Assembly (NCBI RefSeq): GCF_022751215.1
Contig: NZ_JAICDG010000004.1
Span: forward strand, 806,001 to 870,000
From: Actinomadura terrae
GTDB taxonomy: Bacteria; Actinomycetota; Actinomycetes; Streptosporangiales; Streptosporangiaceae
Direction: 5' to 3'
Length of the DNA stretch: 64,000 nucleotides
Part shown: positions 1 through 9,700 of the stretch, one piece after another
Layout: each line of letters begins with the position of its first letter
How positions within the stretch are numbered: position 1 is the first letter of the stretch
Position numbers and translations under genes: made by a program
The notes under the pieces: model-generated
Told to the model about the DNA's origin: nothing
Seen by the model: only the letters and a program-made list of their open reading frames with translations
Database searches by the model: none

Positions 1-1
1 C

Positions 2-697
2 GTCGACCGCAGCGCGCTCATCAAGATCGTTGGCGGGCCGTCGATCGCGCAGCCGCTGCACACCGTGATCCCGCCGGGGAACGCCGGGTACGCCCCGTCC
101 GACCCCTATCCGACGCCGGGCGGATCGGGTGATCCGGCACGATGTCGCGACTTGATCGGAAAGGCCGGACATTCGGGGCTCACCCTGAAGTTTCCGTATC
201 GCACCAACAGCGTCCACAAGCTGATCGCGCAGTCGCTCCAGCAGAACCTCGCGGCCTGCGGCGTCCGGGCCGACCTCGTCGCCGACACCGGCGGATCGTT
301 CTACTCCAGCACGATCGCCACGCCCGCGAAGGCCCGCGAAGGGCAGTGGGACATCGCCGCTCCCGGCTGGACGCCCGACTGGTACGGCAACAACGGCCGC
401 TCGATCATCCAGCCGCTGTTTGACGGCCGCACCTACGGCCCGAACTCCACCAACTACGGCGGCTACGACAATCCACAGGTCAGCAAGTTGATCGACGCGG
501 CGCTCACCGCGCCCGACCCGGCCCGCGCGGACGGGTTCTGGCGGCTCGCCGACCAGCAGATCATGGCGGACGCCGCGATCGTCCCGCTGCTCAACCGGGC
601 GCACACGATCTTCCGTTCGGCGCGTGTCCGCGGTGCGAGGTTCCTCCCGACGGCCGCCGGTTACGACTACACCCGGCTCTGGCTCGCCGAGGATTGA
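2..697 (+). CDS. Peptide ABC transporter substrate-binding protein, C-terminal part (5' end outside window)
   Basis: The frame is open to the left edge, so only the last 231 residues are present. The sequence reads as the C-terminal lobe of a family 5 (oligopeptide/dipeptide-type) extracellular solute-binding protein. Typical are the KFPYRTNSVHKLIAQ strand-helix, a stretch describing a partner site (GWTPDWYGNNGRSIIQPLF) and the closing helices that end by naming unstructured loop residues. Family members are lipoproteins that deliver peptides to an ABC permease. No permease or ATPase gene follows, so its partners would lie to the left or elsewhere. The substrate cannot be deduced. Confidence 0.85.
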   Translation, partial: VDRSALIKIVGGPSIAQPLHTVIPPGNAGYAPSDPYPTPGGSGDPARCRDLIGKAGHSGLTLKFPYRTNSVHKLIAQSLQQNLAACGVRADLVADTGGSFYSSTIATPAKAREGQWDIAAPGWTPDWYGNNGRSIIQPLFDGRTYGPNSTNYGGYDNPQVSKLIDAALTAPDPARADGFWRLADQQIMADAAIVPLLNRAHTIFRSARVRGARFLPTAAGYDYTRLWLAED

Positions 698-754
698 TCG
701 ACGGCGGGCACCGTCTGCGGCGGAGGACGGTCGCACGTCCGTGGCGAAGAGTGG

Positions 755-1099
755 TCAGTCGTCTGCGCTGGAGAAGCGCTTGGCGAGTTCGCGGTGTTTG
801 TCCGCGGCCAGTTTCGCCTGTTCCGAGGTGATGGTCGAGCCCGGCATGCGGCCCAGGTGTTCGACCTCGTCCGCGAAACGCAGGTGCTCGGCCTGGGCGT
901 GCTCGCGGCAGGCGAGGCAGGTGACGCTGTCGGGACGCGGGGAGGTCATCGCATACGGCACCCGCAGGCCGCAGCCGGTTCTGACCAAACTCGGCAGGTC
1001 TGCGGCCAGGCCGAACGCGGAGGCCATCAGGTCGCGGACGGCGGCGCTGCGGCGGACCACCGCGGACTCCACATGGATGTGCGGATCGTCCCCGGCCAT
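755..1099 (-). CDS. Small Cys-containing hypothetical protein (114 aa)
   Basis: I place the start at the ATG at 1099 because a purine-rich GAGGGAGGG ribosome site lies just upstream. A longer open frame reaches 1339 but has low-complexity, unconvincing sequence. The protein has a single Cys (TGC) followed about 20 residues later by a CLAC pair and a nearby His, which could form a small zinc ribbon. The rest looks helical and charged. No family recognised. It is divergent from the MFS gene at 1257, with a 157-base shared upstream region. Function unknown. Confidence 0.55.
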   Translation of the reverse strand: MAGDDPHIHVESAVVRRSAAVRDLMASAFGLAADLPSLVRTGCGLRVPYAMTSPRPDSVTCLACREHAQAEHLRFADEVEHLGRMPGSTITSEQAKLAADKHRELAKRFSSADD

Positions 1100-1256
1100 C
1101 TGCCCTCCCTCGCCCCGGCGCGGGGCGTAGGACGAGTCTGCCACGTGCGCCATGCGGCTCACAGAGCTTGAACTCCTCGCGGAACGGTCCGAAACGTCCA
1201 GCGTGGTAGGTCGCGCAGGCGGGGGGCACGGGCCCGAGGACGAATAGGGTGATCGC

Positions 1257-2561
1257 GTGAGGGCTGGGGAGTTGCGGCGGATCCTGCGGGGTCGGAACTT
1301 CCGGCGCCTGTACGCGACGCGGCTGACCTCGCAGCTCACCGACGGGTTGTTCCAGGTCGCGCTGGCCGGTTACGTGTTCTTCTCGCCGGAGCGGCAGGCC
1401 ACGGCGGGGGAGGCCGCGGCGGCGTTCGCGGTGACGCTGCTGCCGTACTCGGCGCTCGGCCCGTTCGCGGGGGTGTTCATCGACCGGTGGCAGCGGCGGC
1501 AGATCCTGCTGTGGACGCCGATCCTGCGCGCCGTCCTGGTGCTGCTGGTCGGGGGGCTGGTCGCGGCGGGCCAGGACGGTCTGGTGTTCTTCCTCGTGGT
1601 GCTCGTCGTGCTCGGCGTCAACCGGTTCTTCCTCGCGGCGCTGTCGGCGGCGCTCCCGCACGTGGTGCGGCGCGACCAACTGGTCACGGCGAATGCCTTC
1701 GCGGTCACGTCCGGGACGGTGATCGCGTTCACCGGCGCCGGCCTCGGCTACCTGCTCCGGCGCGTGCTCGGCGGCGGGACGCAGGGGACGGCGCTGATCC
1801 TCGCGTGCGCCGCCGTGCTGTTCCTCGCCGCCGGGGCGACCGCGACGACGCTGCCCCGGCTGCTGCTCGGCCCGCACCCGTCCGACGAGGCCGTTCCCGG
1901 GAAGGCGACGGTGCGGGTCGGGGAGGCGCTGGGCGGGGTGATCGGCGGCCTGGCGGACGGCGCGCGGCACATCGCGGGGCGGCGGCAGGCGGCGCTCGCG
2001 CTCGCGGCGATCTCGTTCCACCGGCTGCTCTACGGCGTCATCCTGATCATGACGTTGCTGCTGTGCCGCAACCACTTCACCGAGAGCGCGGACGCGGGGC
2101 TCACGTCGTTCGCGGTCATGCTCGGGGTCTCGGGCGCCGGATACTTCGCCGCAGCCGTGATCACACCGGCGGTGGTGCGGCGGATCAGCAAACCGGCGTG
2201 GGTCACGTTGCTGCTGGTGGCGGCGGGGGCGAGCCTGCTGGCCTTCGGGCCGGCGTTCGCGGAACCGGCGTGGGCGGCCGGCTCGTTCGCGCTCGGGGTC
2301 GTGTCGCAGGGGGTCAAGCTGTGCGTCGACACGACGCTCCAGGAGTCCATCGACGACGCGTACCGCGGCCGGGTCTTCGCCGTCTACGACATGCTCTTCA
2401 ACGCGACGTTCGCCGCGTCGGCGGCGGCGGCCGCGTCCTGGCTGCCCTCCGACGGCCGCGCCCGGCTCACGCTCATCATCGTGATCATCGCGTACGCGGC
2501 CGGGGCGGGCGCCTACTGGGCGGGCGCCTCCCGCGTCCGCGGCCCCGTCACCGTCCCGTAA
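1257..2561 (+). CDS. MFS transporter (434 aa, probable drug/metabolite exporter)
   Basis: The protein has about twelve hydrophobic segments and the MFS signature after helix 2 (GVFIDRWQRRQILL), typical of the exporter-type actinobacterial MFS subfamily. Start is the GTG at 1257. A second conserved basic turn (RISKP) precedes the C-terminal half, and an EYRGRVF-like turn (DDAYRGRVFAVYD) marks the MFS repeat between helices 10 and 11. It should act in the cytoplasmic membrane as a proton-coupled transporter. Substrate not predictable. It converges on bioA with only four bases between the stop codons and no obvious terminator. Confidence 0.85.
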   Translation: MRAGELRRILRGRNFRRLYATRLTSQLTDGLFQVALAGYVFFSPERQATAGEAAAAFAVTLLPYSALGPFAGVFIDRWQRRQILLWTPILRAVLVLLVGGLVAAGQDGLVFFLVVLVVLGVNRFFLAALSAALPHVVRRDQLVTANAFAVTSGTVIAFTGAGLGYLLRRVLGGGTQGTALILACAAVLFLAAGATATTLPRLLLGPHPSDEAVPGKATVRVGEALGGVIGGLADGARHIAGRRQAALALAAISFHRLLYGVILIMTLLLCRNHFTESADAGLTSFAVMLGVSGAGYFAAAVITPAVVRRISKPAWVTLLLVAAGASLLAFGPAFAEPAWAAGSFALGVVSQGVKLCVDTTLQESIDDAYRGRVFAVYDMLFNATFAASAAAAASWLPSDGRARLTLIIVIIAYAAGAGAYWAGASRVRGPVTVP

Positions 2562-2565
2562 GGGG

Positions 2566-3879
2566 TCAGAGGGACTCGGCGATCGCGGTCATCGCCGCTG
2601 CGATGTGGGTCGTCTCGTCCTCGGTGCAGACGTAGGGGGGCATGGCGTAGATCAGCTTGCCGAAGGGGCGGAGCCAGACGCCGTGGTCCATCGCGACGTC
2701 CTGGACGGCCTGGACGTCGACCGGTTCGCGTGCCTCGATGACGCCGATCGCGCCGAGCACGCGGACGTCCGCGACGCCCGGCAGGTCGGCCGCGGGGGAG
2801 AGTTCGCTGGTGAGGATCGCCTCGATCGTGTCGACCTCGTCCCGCCAGTCGCGGGAGAGCAGGAGCTCGATCGACGCCGACGCCACGGCCGCGGCCAGCG
2901 GGTTCGCCATGTACGTCGGCCCGTGCATGAGGACGCCCGCCTCACCGGAGGTGATGACGTGGGCGACGCGGTCGGTGCACAGGGTCGCGGCCATCGTCAT
3001 GTATCCGCCGGTCAGGGCCTTGCCGAGGCACATGATGTCGGGCGCGACCTCGGCGTGGTCGCAGCCCCACAGCTCCCCCGTCCGGCCGAAACCGGTGGCG
3101 ATCTCGTCCAGGACGAGGAGCAGGCCGTGCTCGTCGGCGATCTCGCGCAGCGCCCGCAGGTACTCGGGGGCGTAGAAGCGCATGCCGCCCGCGCCCTGCA
3201 CGATCGGCTCGACGATGATCCCGGCGAGTTCGTGCGCGTGCGCGGCGGCGAGGGCGGACAGTTCGTCCAGGTACGCCTGGTCGGGGGCGGCGGAGTAGCC
3301 GAGCGGGGGCGACGGCGCGAAGACGTGCCGGGCGAGGACGTCGTTGAAGATGTGGTGCATGCCGTTGACCGGGTCGCAGACGGCCATGTCGCCGAACGTG
3401 TCGCCGTGGTAGCCGCCCCTGATCGTGAGCAGCCGGTGCCGTTCGGGGCGTCCCTGCGAGCGCCAGTACTGCAACGTCATCTTGATCGCGACCTCGACCG
3501 CGACCGAGCCGGAGTCGGCGAAGAAGATCTTGGTGAGCGGCTCGGGGGTGAGCCCGACCAGCGTCTCGGCGAGCCGGACGGCGGCCGGGTGCGTGATCCC
3601 GCCGAACATGACGTGGGCCATCTTGCCGAGCTGCGCGGTGACGGCGGCGTTCAGGCGCGGGTGGTTGTAGCCGTGGACGGCGGCCCACCAGGACGACATG
3701 CCGTCGATCAACTCGGTGCCGTCGGCGAGCGTCAGCCGCACGCCGTCCGCCGACACGACCGGGTAGACGGGGACGGTCGCCGGGATCGGCGCGTAGGGGT
3801 GCCAGATGTGCTCGCGGTCGAACGCCAGCATCCGTTCGGTCTCCGTCGGGCTCATCCGCCCGAGCTGCAACGGGATCAC
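2566..3879 (-). CDS. bioA: Adenosylmethionine-8-amino-7-oxononanoate aminotransferase
   Basis: Class III PLP aminotransferase of 437 residues, the usual BioA length. It transfers the amino group of S-adenosylmethionine to 7-keto-8-aminopelargonate in biotin synthesis. The N-terminal HIWHPYAP and MSSWWAAVHGYNHP segments are BioA hallmarks. The PLP-contacting Asp is in VLDEIATGFGRTG (about residue 258), and the Schiff-base Lys is in CLGKALTGGY (Lys287). The GTG start overlaps the stop of the CCA-adding gene (GTGA, 3876-3879) and has a GGGGAGGGTGAG ribosome site. Translation is therefore probably coupled. No other biotin genes are in the window. Confidence 0.93.
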   Translation of the reverse strand: MIPLQLGRMSPTETERMLAFDREHIWHPYAPIPATVPVYPVVSADGVRLTLADGTELIDGMSSWWAAVHGYNHPRLNAAVTAQLGKMAHVMFGGITHPAAVRLAETLVGLTPEPLTKIFFADSGSVAVEVAIKMTLQYWRSQGRPERHRLLTIRGGYHGDTFGDMAVCDPVNGMHHIFNDVLARHVFAPSPPLGYSAAPDQAYLDELSALAAAHAHELAGIIVEPIVQGAGGMRFYAPEYLRALREIADEHGLLLVLDEIATGFGRTGELWGCDHAEVAPDIMCLGKALTGGYMTMAATLCTDRVAHVITSGEAGVLMHGPTYMANPLAAAVASASIELLLSRDWRDEVDTIEAILTSELSPAADLPGVADVRVLGAIGVIEAREPVDVQAVQDVAMDHGVWLRPFGKLIYAMPPYVCTEDETTHIAAAMTAIAESL

Positions 3880-5342
3880 GCCTCACCCTCCCCGAGCACG
3901 CCCTCGGCGGCGGCCCATCGGCGCAGTTCGGCGGCGGCGGCGTCCTTGCCGATCATGCCCTGGTCGAGGCGCAGCTCCAGCAGGAACTTGTAGGCGCGGC
4001 CGACCAGGGGCCCCGGGGCGATGCCGAGGATCTCCTGGATCTCGTTGCCGTCGATCTCCGGACGTATCGCCGCCAGCTCCTCCTCCTGCGCGAGCCGGTC
4101 GATCCGGACCTCAAGATCATCATAGGTGCGGCGGAGCCGGTCGGCCTTGCGCTTGTTGCGCGTGGTGCAGTCGGCGCGGGTGAGCTTGTGCAGGCGGGCG
4201 AGCAGCGGACCGGCGTCGCGCACGTACCGGCGGACGGCGGAGTCCGTCCACTCGCCGGTGCCGTAGCCGTGGAACCGCAGATGCAGCTCCACCAGGCGCG
4301 ACACGTCCGAGATGGTGTCCTTGGGGTAGCGCAGCGCGGTCAGCCGCTTGCGGGTCATCTTCGCGCCGACGACCTCGTGGTGGTGGAAGGAGACGCGACC
4401 GCCCGGCTCGAAGCGGCGCGTGCGCGGCTTGCCGACGTCGTGCAGCAGCGCCGCGAGCCGCAGGACGAGGTCGGGGCCGTCCTCCTCCTGCGCGATCGCC
4501 TGCTCCAGGACGATCAGCGAGTGCTCGTAGACGTCCTTGTGCCGGTGGTGCTCGTCGATCTCCAGCCGGAGTTTCGGCAGCTCGGGCAGGACGTGCTCGG
4601 CGAGCCCGGTGTCGACGAGCAGCGCCAGGCCCTGCCTCGGGTGGAGGCCGCAGAGCAGCTTGGACAGCTCGTCCCTGACCCGCTCGGCGGAGACGATCTC
4701 GATGCGTCCCGACATGTCGGTCATCGCCGCGATGACGTCGGGCGCGACCGTGAAGCCGAGCTGGGACGCGAACCGGGCCGCGCGCATCATCCGCAGCGGA
4801 TCGTCGCTGAAGGAGTCCTCGGGGCGGCCGGGCGTCCGCAGCACCTTGCGCTGGAGATCGGTCAGGCCGCCGAAGGGGTCGACGAACTCGTAGCCGGGGA
4901 GCCGCGCGGCCATGGCGTTCACGGCGAAGTCGCGCCGGCGCAGGTCCTCGACGAGGGACGTGCCGTAGGAGACGCTCGGCTTGCGCGACTTCGGGTCGTA
5001 GGACTCGCTGCGGTAGGTCGTGATCTCCAGCTCGACGCCGTCCTTGCGGAGGCCGACGGTGCCGAACTCGATGCCGATCGTCCAGACCGCGTCCGCCCAG
5101 CCGTCGATGATCTCCAGAATCCGCTCGGGCGGCGCGTCGGTGGTGAGGTCGACGTCCTTGGTCGGACGGCGCAGCAGCGCGTCCCGGACGGGCCCGCCGA
5201 CCAGTGCCAGCTCGTACCCGGCCGCCGCGAACCGGCCGCCGAGCTCGTCGGCGACGGGCGCGATCTTGCGGAGCAGCTCGGCGATCGCGGCGCGGCGCGG
5301 CGGCGAGGGCTCGGGGGAGACGTTCTGGTTGGGCACGGCCAT
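3876..5342 (-). CDS. cca: CCA-adding tRNA nucleotidyltransferase
   Basis: 488-residue class II poly(A) polymerase/tRNA nucleotidyltransferase, which adds or repairs the 3' CCA of tRNAs. Seen in order: LVGGPVRDALL (residues 48-57), the metal-binding DVDLTT (63-68), the RRDFAVNAM and RMMRAARFA motifs that read the incoming nucleotide, and a C-terminal HD domain with LLHDVGK (HD at 301-302). The HD domain is usual in the actinobacterial type. The start is the ATG at 5342, preceded by AGGAAA. The frame stays open far upstream to 5921, but that part is non-coding in character. A cca gene next to the murJ block is a common actinobacterial arrangement. Confidence 0.93.
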   Translation of the reverse strand: MAVPNQNVSPEPSPPRRAAIAELLRKIAPVADELGGRFAAAGYELALVGGPVRDALLRRPTKDVDLTTDAPPERILEIIDGWADAVWTIGIEFGTVGLRKDGVELEITTYRSESYDPKSRKPSVSYGTSLVEDLRRRDFAVNAMAARLPGYEFVDPFGGLTDLQRKVLRTPGRPEDSFSDDPLRMMRAARFASQLGFTVAPDVIAAMTDMSGRIEIVSAERVRDELSKLLCGLHPRQGLALLVDTGLAEHVLPELPKLRLEIDEHHRHKDVYEHSLIVLEQAIAQEEDGPDLVLRLAALLHDVGKPRTRRFEPGGRVSFHHHEVVGAKMTRKRLTALRYPKDTISDVSRLVELHLRFHGYGTGEWTDSAVRRYVRDAGPLLARLHKLTRADCTTRNKRKADRLRRTYDDLEVRIDRLAQEEELAAIRPEIDGNEIQEILGIAPGPLVGRAYKFLLELRLDQGMIGKDAAAAELRRWAAAEGVLGEGEA

Positions 5343-5759
5343 CGAGCGTATTTCCTTGGTAAGCGAGCTGACAAAGGACTTTCGGGCGGTTCCAGGGGTG
5401 CGCGCCGGAGCCCTTCCGGTGGCCCCGGCCAGGGCGCCGCACGGCTCGTGCGGGTCGTCGCCCGGTCGTCGCCCCGGTGATCGCGCGGTCCGGAGACCGT
5501 CCGAAGGAGGACGCGGGCTCTTCACATGGCGCGAACCCCGAGTTACGTTCTGGACACCCCGATGACGCCGGCGCGATCGCCGTGAGCCTCCCCCACGACA
5601 ACGGTAGCGGGATCCGGTGGTCCACGGTCCGCCGCGGGTGCGGCACAGAGCATTCCAGGGGTCAGCGGGTCGTTCTATGACAGGTGGGGCGATTTCCCCA
5701 TCATCGGAAAGGTCAGGTCGGGGGGTCGGCGGGGGAGTCCCCGCGGTACGGAGCCGGTC
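5343..5759. other. Divergent intergenic region between cca and the YbaK gene
   Basis: 417 bases that must hold the promoters of both the cca-bioA pair and the rightward gene. I see no convincing -35/-10 pair, repeats or terminator. Confidence 0.4.
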
Positions 5760-6617
5760 ATGAAGGACGCCCTCGCCATCCACCGCGCGCTGCTCGAACG
5801 GGAGATCGCGCACGAGATCGTGCGCCTGCCCGTCGCGATCGCGCGCGCGGACGAGCTGCCCGGGGCGCTCGGCCTCCCGGCGGACCGGTGCCTGGCGACC
5901 CGCGTCTACGCCTGCGTCCACTCCTCTGACGGCGCCTTCCGGGGGCGCCGCTTCCTGACCGGGGTGATCGTCGCGGCGGGCCGCCGTCCGGCCGCCGAGG
6001 CGGTGCGGGTCGCCGCGGGTGCCCGGCTGATCCGGCCGGCCCGCGCCGACCTGATCAACTCCGTCACCGAGTACGCGGCGGGGCTCGTCTGCCCGCTGCT
6101 CCTACCGGGCTCGATGCCGCTGCTGATCGACCGGCGCCTGGTGGACGATCTTCCCGGCGACGAGGTCGTGTACACGGCGACCGGCGAACCGTCCACCGCG
6201 CTCGGGATTCGGGGACGGTCGCTCTACAGGCTCTGCCAAGCCAAACCAGTCGACCTCTTCCCCTCCGCGCGGGACGGCTCGGAACCCGGTTCCGCTACGT
6301 CGGATGCGCCGGAGGCCTCACCACGAGACGGCCCGGGCTTCTCGACGCGGGACGAGCGAGGCTTCTCGACGTCGAAGGACGGAGCCGAGCCGGGCTGGGC
6401 GCGGGCCGTCCGGTCGGCTGTTTTGTGGGGACGTGGGGGTGTCAGAGTGGATTGTCCGAAACACCCATTGGCGGGTCGTCCGCCGAGCCGTCGGACGCGG
6501 TCGGCGACGGGTATCGCCAGGTTTCCCTCATCCCGGGAGCCACTTCTGGAAATCTGGCGTGGCGGTTTGGCATCCGGACGACCAGAATCCTTGCCACAGG
6601 TGGGCGGGAAGGTCTGA
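5760..6617 (+). CDS. YbaK/EbsC-type aminoacyl-tRNA deacylase family protein with disordered tail
   Basis: Residues 1-160 fit the YbaK/ProX-like editing fold: an N-terminal helix (IHRALLEREIAHEIVRLP), a central TGVIVAAGRRP strand-turn, the conserved ADLINSVTEYAAGLVCPL segment, and the PLLIDRRLVD strand with VVYTATGEPSTALGIRG. Family members hydrolyse mischarged Cys-tRNA(Pro) or Ala-tRNA(Pro). The usual catalytic Lys position cannot be assigned confidently. The last 120 residues are low-complexity, with a duplicated GFST motif, and look disordered, so the frame may simply run on after the domain. The ATG at 5760 is the first good start. It stands alone, 99 bases before the DUF6049 gene. Confidence 0.7.
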   Translation: MKDALAIHRALLEREIAHEIVRLPVAIARADELPGALGLPADRCLATRVYACVHSSDGAFRGRRFLTGVIVAAGRRPAAEAVRVAAGARLIRPARADLINSVTEYAAGLVCPLLLPGSMPLLIDRRLVDDLPGDEVVYTATGEPSTALGIRGRSLYRLCQAKPVDLFPSARDGSEPGSATSDAPEASPRDGPGFSTRDERGFSTSKDGAEPGWARAVRSAVLWGRGGVRVDCPKHPLAGRPPSRRTRSATGIARFPSSREPLLEIWRGGLASGRPESLPQVGGKV

Positions 6618-6716
6618 TGGGCCCTATGTCGGGACTACCATCGGGGCCGTGGTGCGGGAAAACGACCCCCGCCGTCCCGAGGCGGCCCCGGCGGGCGGCC
6701 CTTGGGCGGACGTGGC

Positions 6717-9700
6717 GTGAGAACGGTCAAACGCGCGGTCGCGCTGGCCGCTCTCCTGCCCTGCATCATGACGGCGCCGACGATCACGGCCCCCGCCGGA
6801 GCGTCCCACCTCCAGGCGCCCCAGACCACGACGTCCCAACCGGAGGCCTCCCAGCCGGAGGCGCTCGCGCAGCCGGATCACCAACTCCCCCCGGACCAGG
6901 GACGGGCGCGCGCGCAGGTCGGCCTGGGGTTGACGAAGGTGAGCCCGAAGACCGTCCGGGAGAACTCGCGGATCGAACTCGCCGGCGTGGCCCAGAACCG
7001 TTCGGGGCACGAACTCTCGGGGCTGACGATCCGGATGCGGTACCGGCAGCAGCCGATCACGAGCCGCGGCGAGCTGGACCAGATCGCGGCCGGGCAGCCG
7101 TCGGCCCTGCCCGGGTACGGCCGCGCGGTCCCGCTTCCCCAGGCCGCCGCGTCCGGGGGCAGGCAGAACTGGGCGTTTCGGACCACGACGAAGTCCCTCG
7201 GGCTGCGGGCCCCGGGCGGCGCGCCGGGCGTCTACCCGGTGGGCGTCGAGGTGCTGAACTCCGCCCAGCAGGTCGTGGGCGGCATGACGACATTCCTGAC
7301 CTTCGCCCCGAAGACCGCGAACTACAAGAAGGTCGCGGTCGGCTGGGTCTGGCCGCTGATCGATCGGCAGCACCGCGCGAACGACCGGACGTTCCTGGAC
7401 GACCAGCTCCGCAAGGACGTCGCGGCCGGCGGCCGGCTGAACGGGCTCGTCAGCGCCGCCGCGACGACCGACACCCCGATCACCTGGGGAATCGACCCCG
7501 CGCTGCTGGACGACGTCCGGCAGATGTCCGAGCACGACTACGCGGTGAAGGCGCCGGGGGCGAAGCCGGGCGGCGACAAGCGCAAGAGCGCCGAGGCGGC
7601 CGCCTGGCTGAGCACGCTGAAGCAGGCGACGAAGGGCGACCCCTACTTCACCGTCCCGTATGCGGACCCGGACGTCCTGGCGCTGGTCCGGCACAAGATG
7701 ACGCGCGACGTCCAGATCGGCTACGACCCGAGGAACACCGGTCTCGTGTCGCGGGAGCTCGGACGTCCGGCCGACGCCCACATCGCGTGGCCCGCGCTGG
7801 GCCTCGCCGGTCCGGACACCCTCGACCTGCTCGCGAAGCTCGCCCTGAAACAGGGCGGGTCCTTCCTGATGAGCAGCCAGCACTTCCAGCCGCCGCCGAC
7901 GGGCGGGCCGTCGAACGCGGTCACGACGATCCCGACGTCCACCCAGGGCACCAAGAAGGCCCTGCTCTACGACGACAAGCTCAACGAGATCGTCAGCAGC
8001 CCGTCGCGGTCGTCCTACAGCGCGCTGCTGACCGAGCAGCGCTTCCTCGCCGAGACCGCGATGATCGCCGGGGAGACGCCGAACGTCCAGCGCGCCGTGA
8101 TCGTCGCTCCGGACCGGAACTGGAACCCCGCCCCCGGACTCGCCCGGAACCTGCTGTACCTCAGCGGCCACTCGCCGTGGCTGAGCCCGACGGCGCTCGG
8201 CAAGTTCGAAACGGCGCAACCGCAGACCCGGACGTTCAACGGCGTCGGACAGAAGTACGAGCGGTACGAGCTCGGCCTCCCCTACCTCAGCCAGGTCCGG
8301 AACATCGCCCGGCGCGCCGCGTCCTTCCAGGCCGTGCTGGTCCCCCCGGTCACCATCTCCTACGAGCGCGCCCTGCTCCGCGCGGAGTCGACGTCCTGGC
8401 GCTCCCACGGCGAACGCGCGAAACGCGCCAGAGACGAGCTTTCGGACGAACTCGCCCGGGAGATGGACAAGGTCCGGATCGTCACCACCAAGAACAGACG
8501 CGCGAACATGGCGGGCAGCTCCGGACGGCTGCCCGTGACCGTCGAGAACAAGCTGCGCGGGCAGCGGGTCAAGGTGCGGCTCAGCGCCACCTCGGCCAAC
8601 AGCGCCAAGCTCCGGCTCGGACGGCTCGGCCCGGACGAGGAGATCATCGAACTCCGGCCGGGCGAGGTCGTCCAGCGCTGGATCCCGGCCCAGGCGGCAG
8701 GAAACGGCAACTTCCCCGTTCACCTGCAACTGGAGATCCCCGAATCGAACGGCAGAAGGTTCGGCAAGGGCGTGGACATCACCGTCCGCACCACCGGGTA
8801 TGGGCGTCTCGCCCTCCTCATCACGAGCGGCGGACTTGCCGTACTCTTCGTGGGCGTCGGAGTGCGGGCCATCAGAGCAAGGCGCCGCCGGAAATCGGAG
8901 GCAGCCGGTGTCGGGTCGACCGGAATGGGACCAGCAACACCCGGAGGACCAGGGAGCGGATTCCCCGGCCCCGACTTCCCCGGGCCAGCAGGCCCAGCCG
9001 GACCCATGGGCCCCGCAGACCCCTCCGGCCCCGGCCCCTCCGGCTCAGGCCCCGGCCCCGCAGGCCCCTCCGGACCCTCGGGCCCCTCGCAACCCTCGAA
9101 CCCCTCCGGGCCCGCCGCGGCGTCCGGCCCCCGCGCCGAACCCTGGCCAGGCCCCCTACCAGGGATATCCGACCCCGCCTTCCCAGAATCAGCCGGGCGG
9201 ACAGGGCACGCCCATGGGCCGTCCTCCGGCCTACCCGGCGACGCCGCCCCAGGCTCCGGGCCGTCCGCAACCCCCGCGCCGAACGGAACAGAACCCGGGC
9301 TGGACGCCTCCGCCGGCCCAGGGGCGTCCGCAGAATCCTGGACGTCCTCCTGGTCAGAACCGGCCGAACCAGCCCCAGGGACGCCCAGGACAGGGTCCGC
9401 CCCAAGGACGCCCGGGTCAGGGCCCGCCCGCCGGGCCCCCGCAGGGCCCGCAGGCTCCTCGGACCCCAGGGCCACGACCCCAGAACCCATCGAGGCCGGG
9501 TCCGGGCGGGAACCAGCAGAACTGGATACCTCCTTCAACACCGGAGCCTGGTGGACGAGCGACACCACCGGGTCGTCCGGGGCAGGCGCCTCCCCCGAAC
9601 CAGGGCTACCCGGGACAGATGGGTGGCCAAGCGCCGAACCAGGGCCACCCGGGGCGAGTAGCTGGCCAAGCTCCGAACCAAGCGCACCGTGGGCCGAGGG

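Noticed and set aside
591..2075. 494-codon minus-strand frame across the small Cys gene and the MFS gene
   Set aside because: It is antisense to the well-supported MFS transporter and consists of Arg/Asp/Pro-rich filler.
5343..5921. Upstream extension of the CCA-adding enzyme by 193 codons
   Set aside because: The added sequence has no family similarity, overlaps the divergent gene start, and the ATG at 5342 gives the normal length with a ribosome site.
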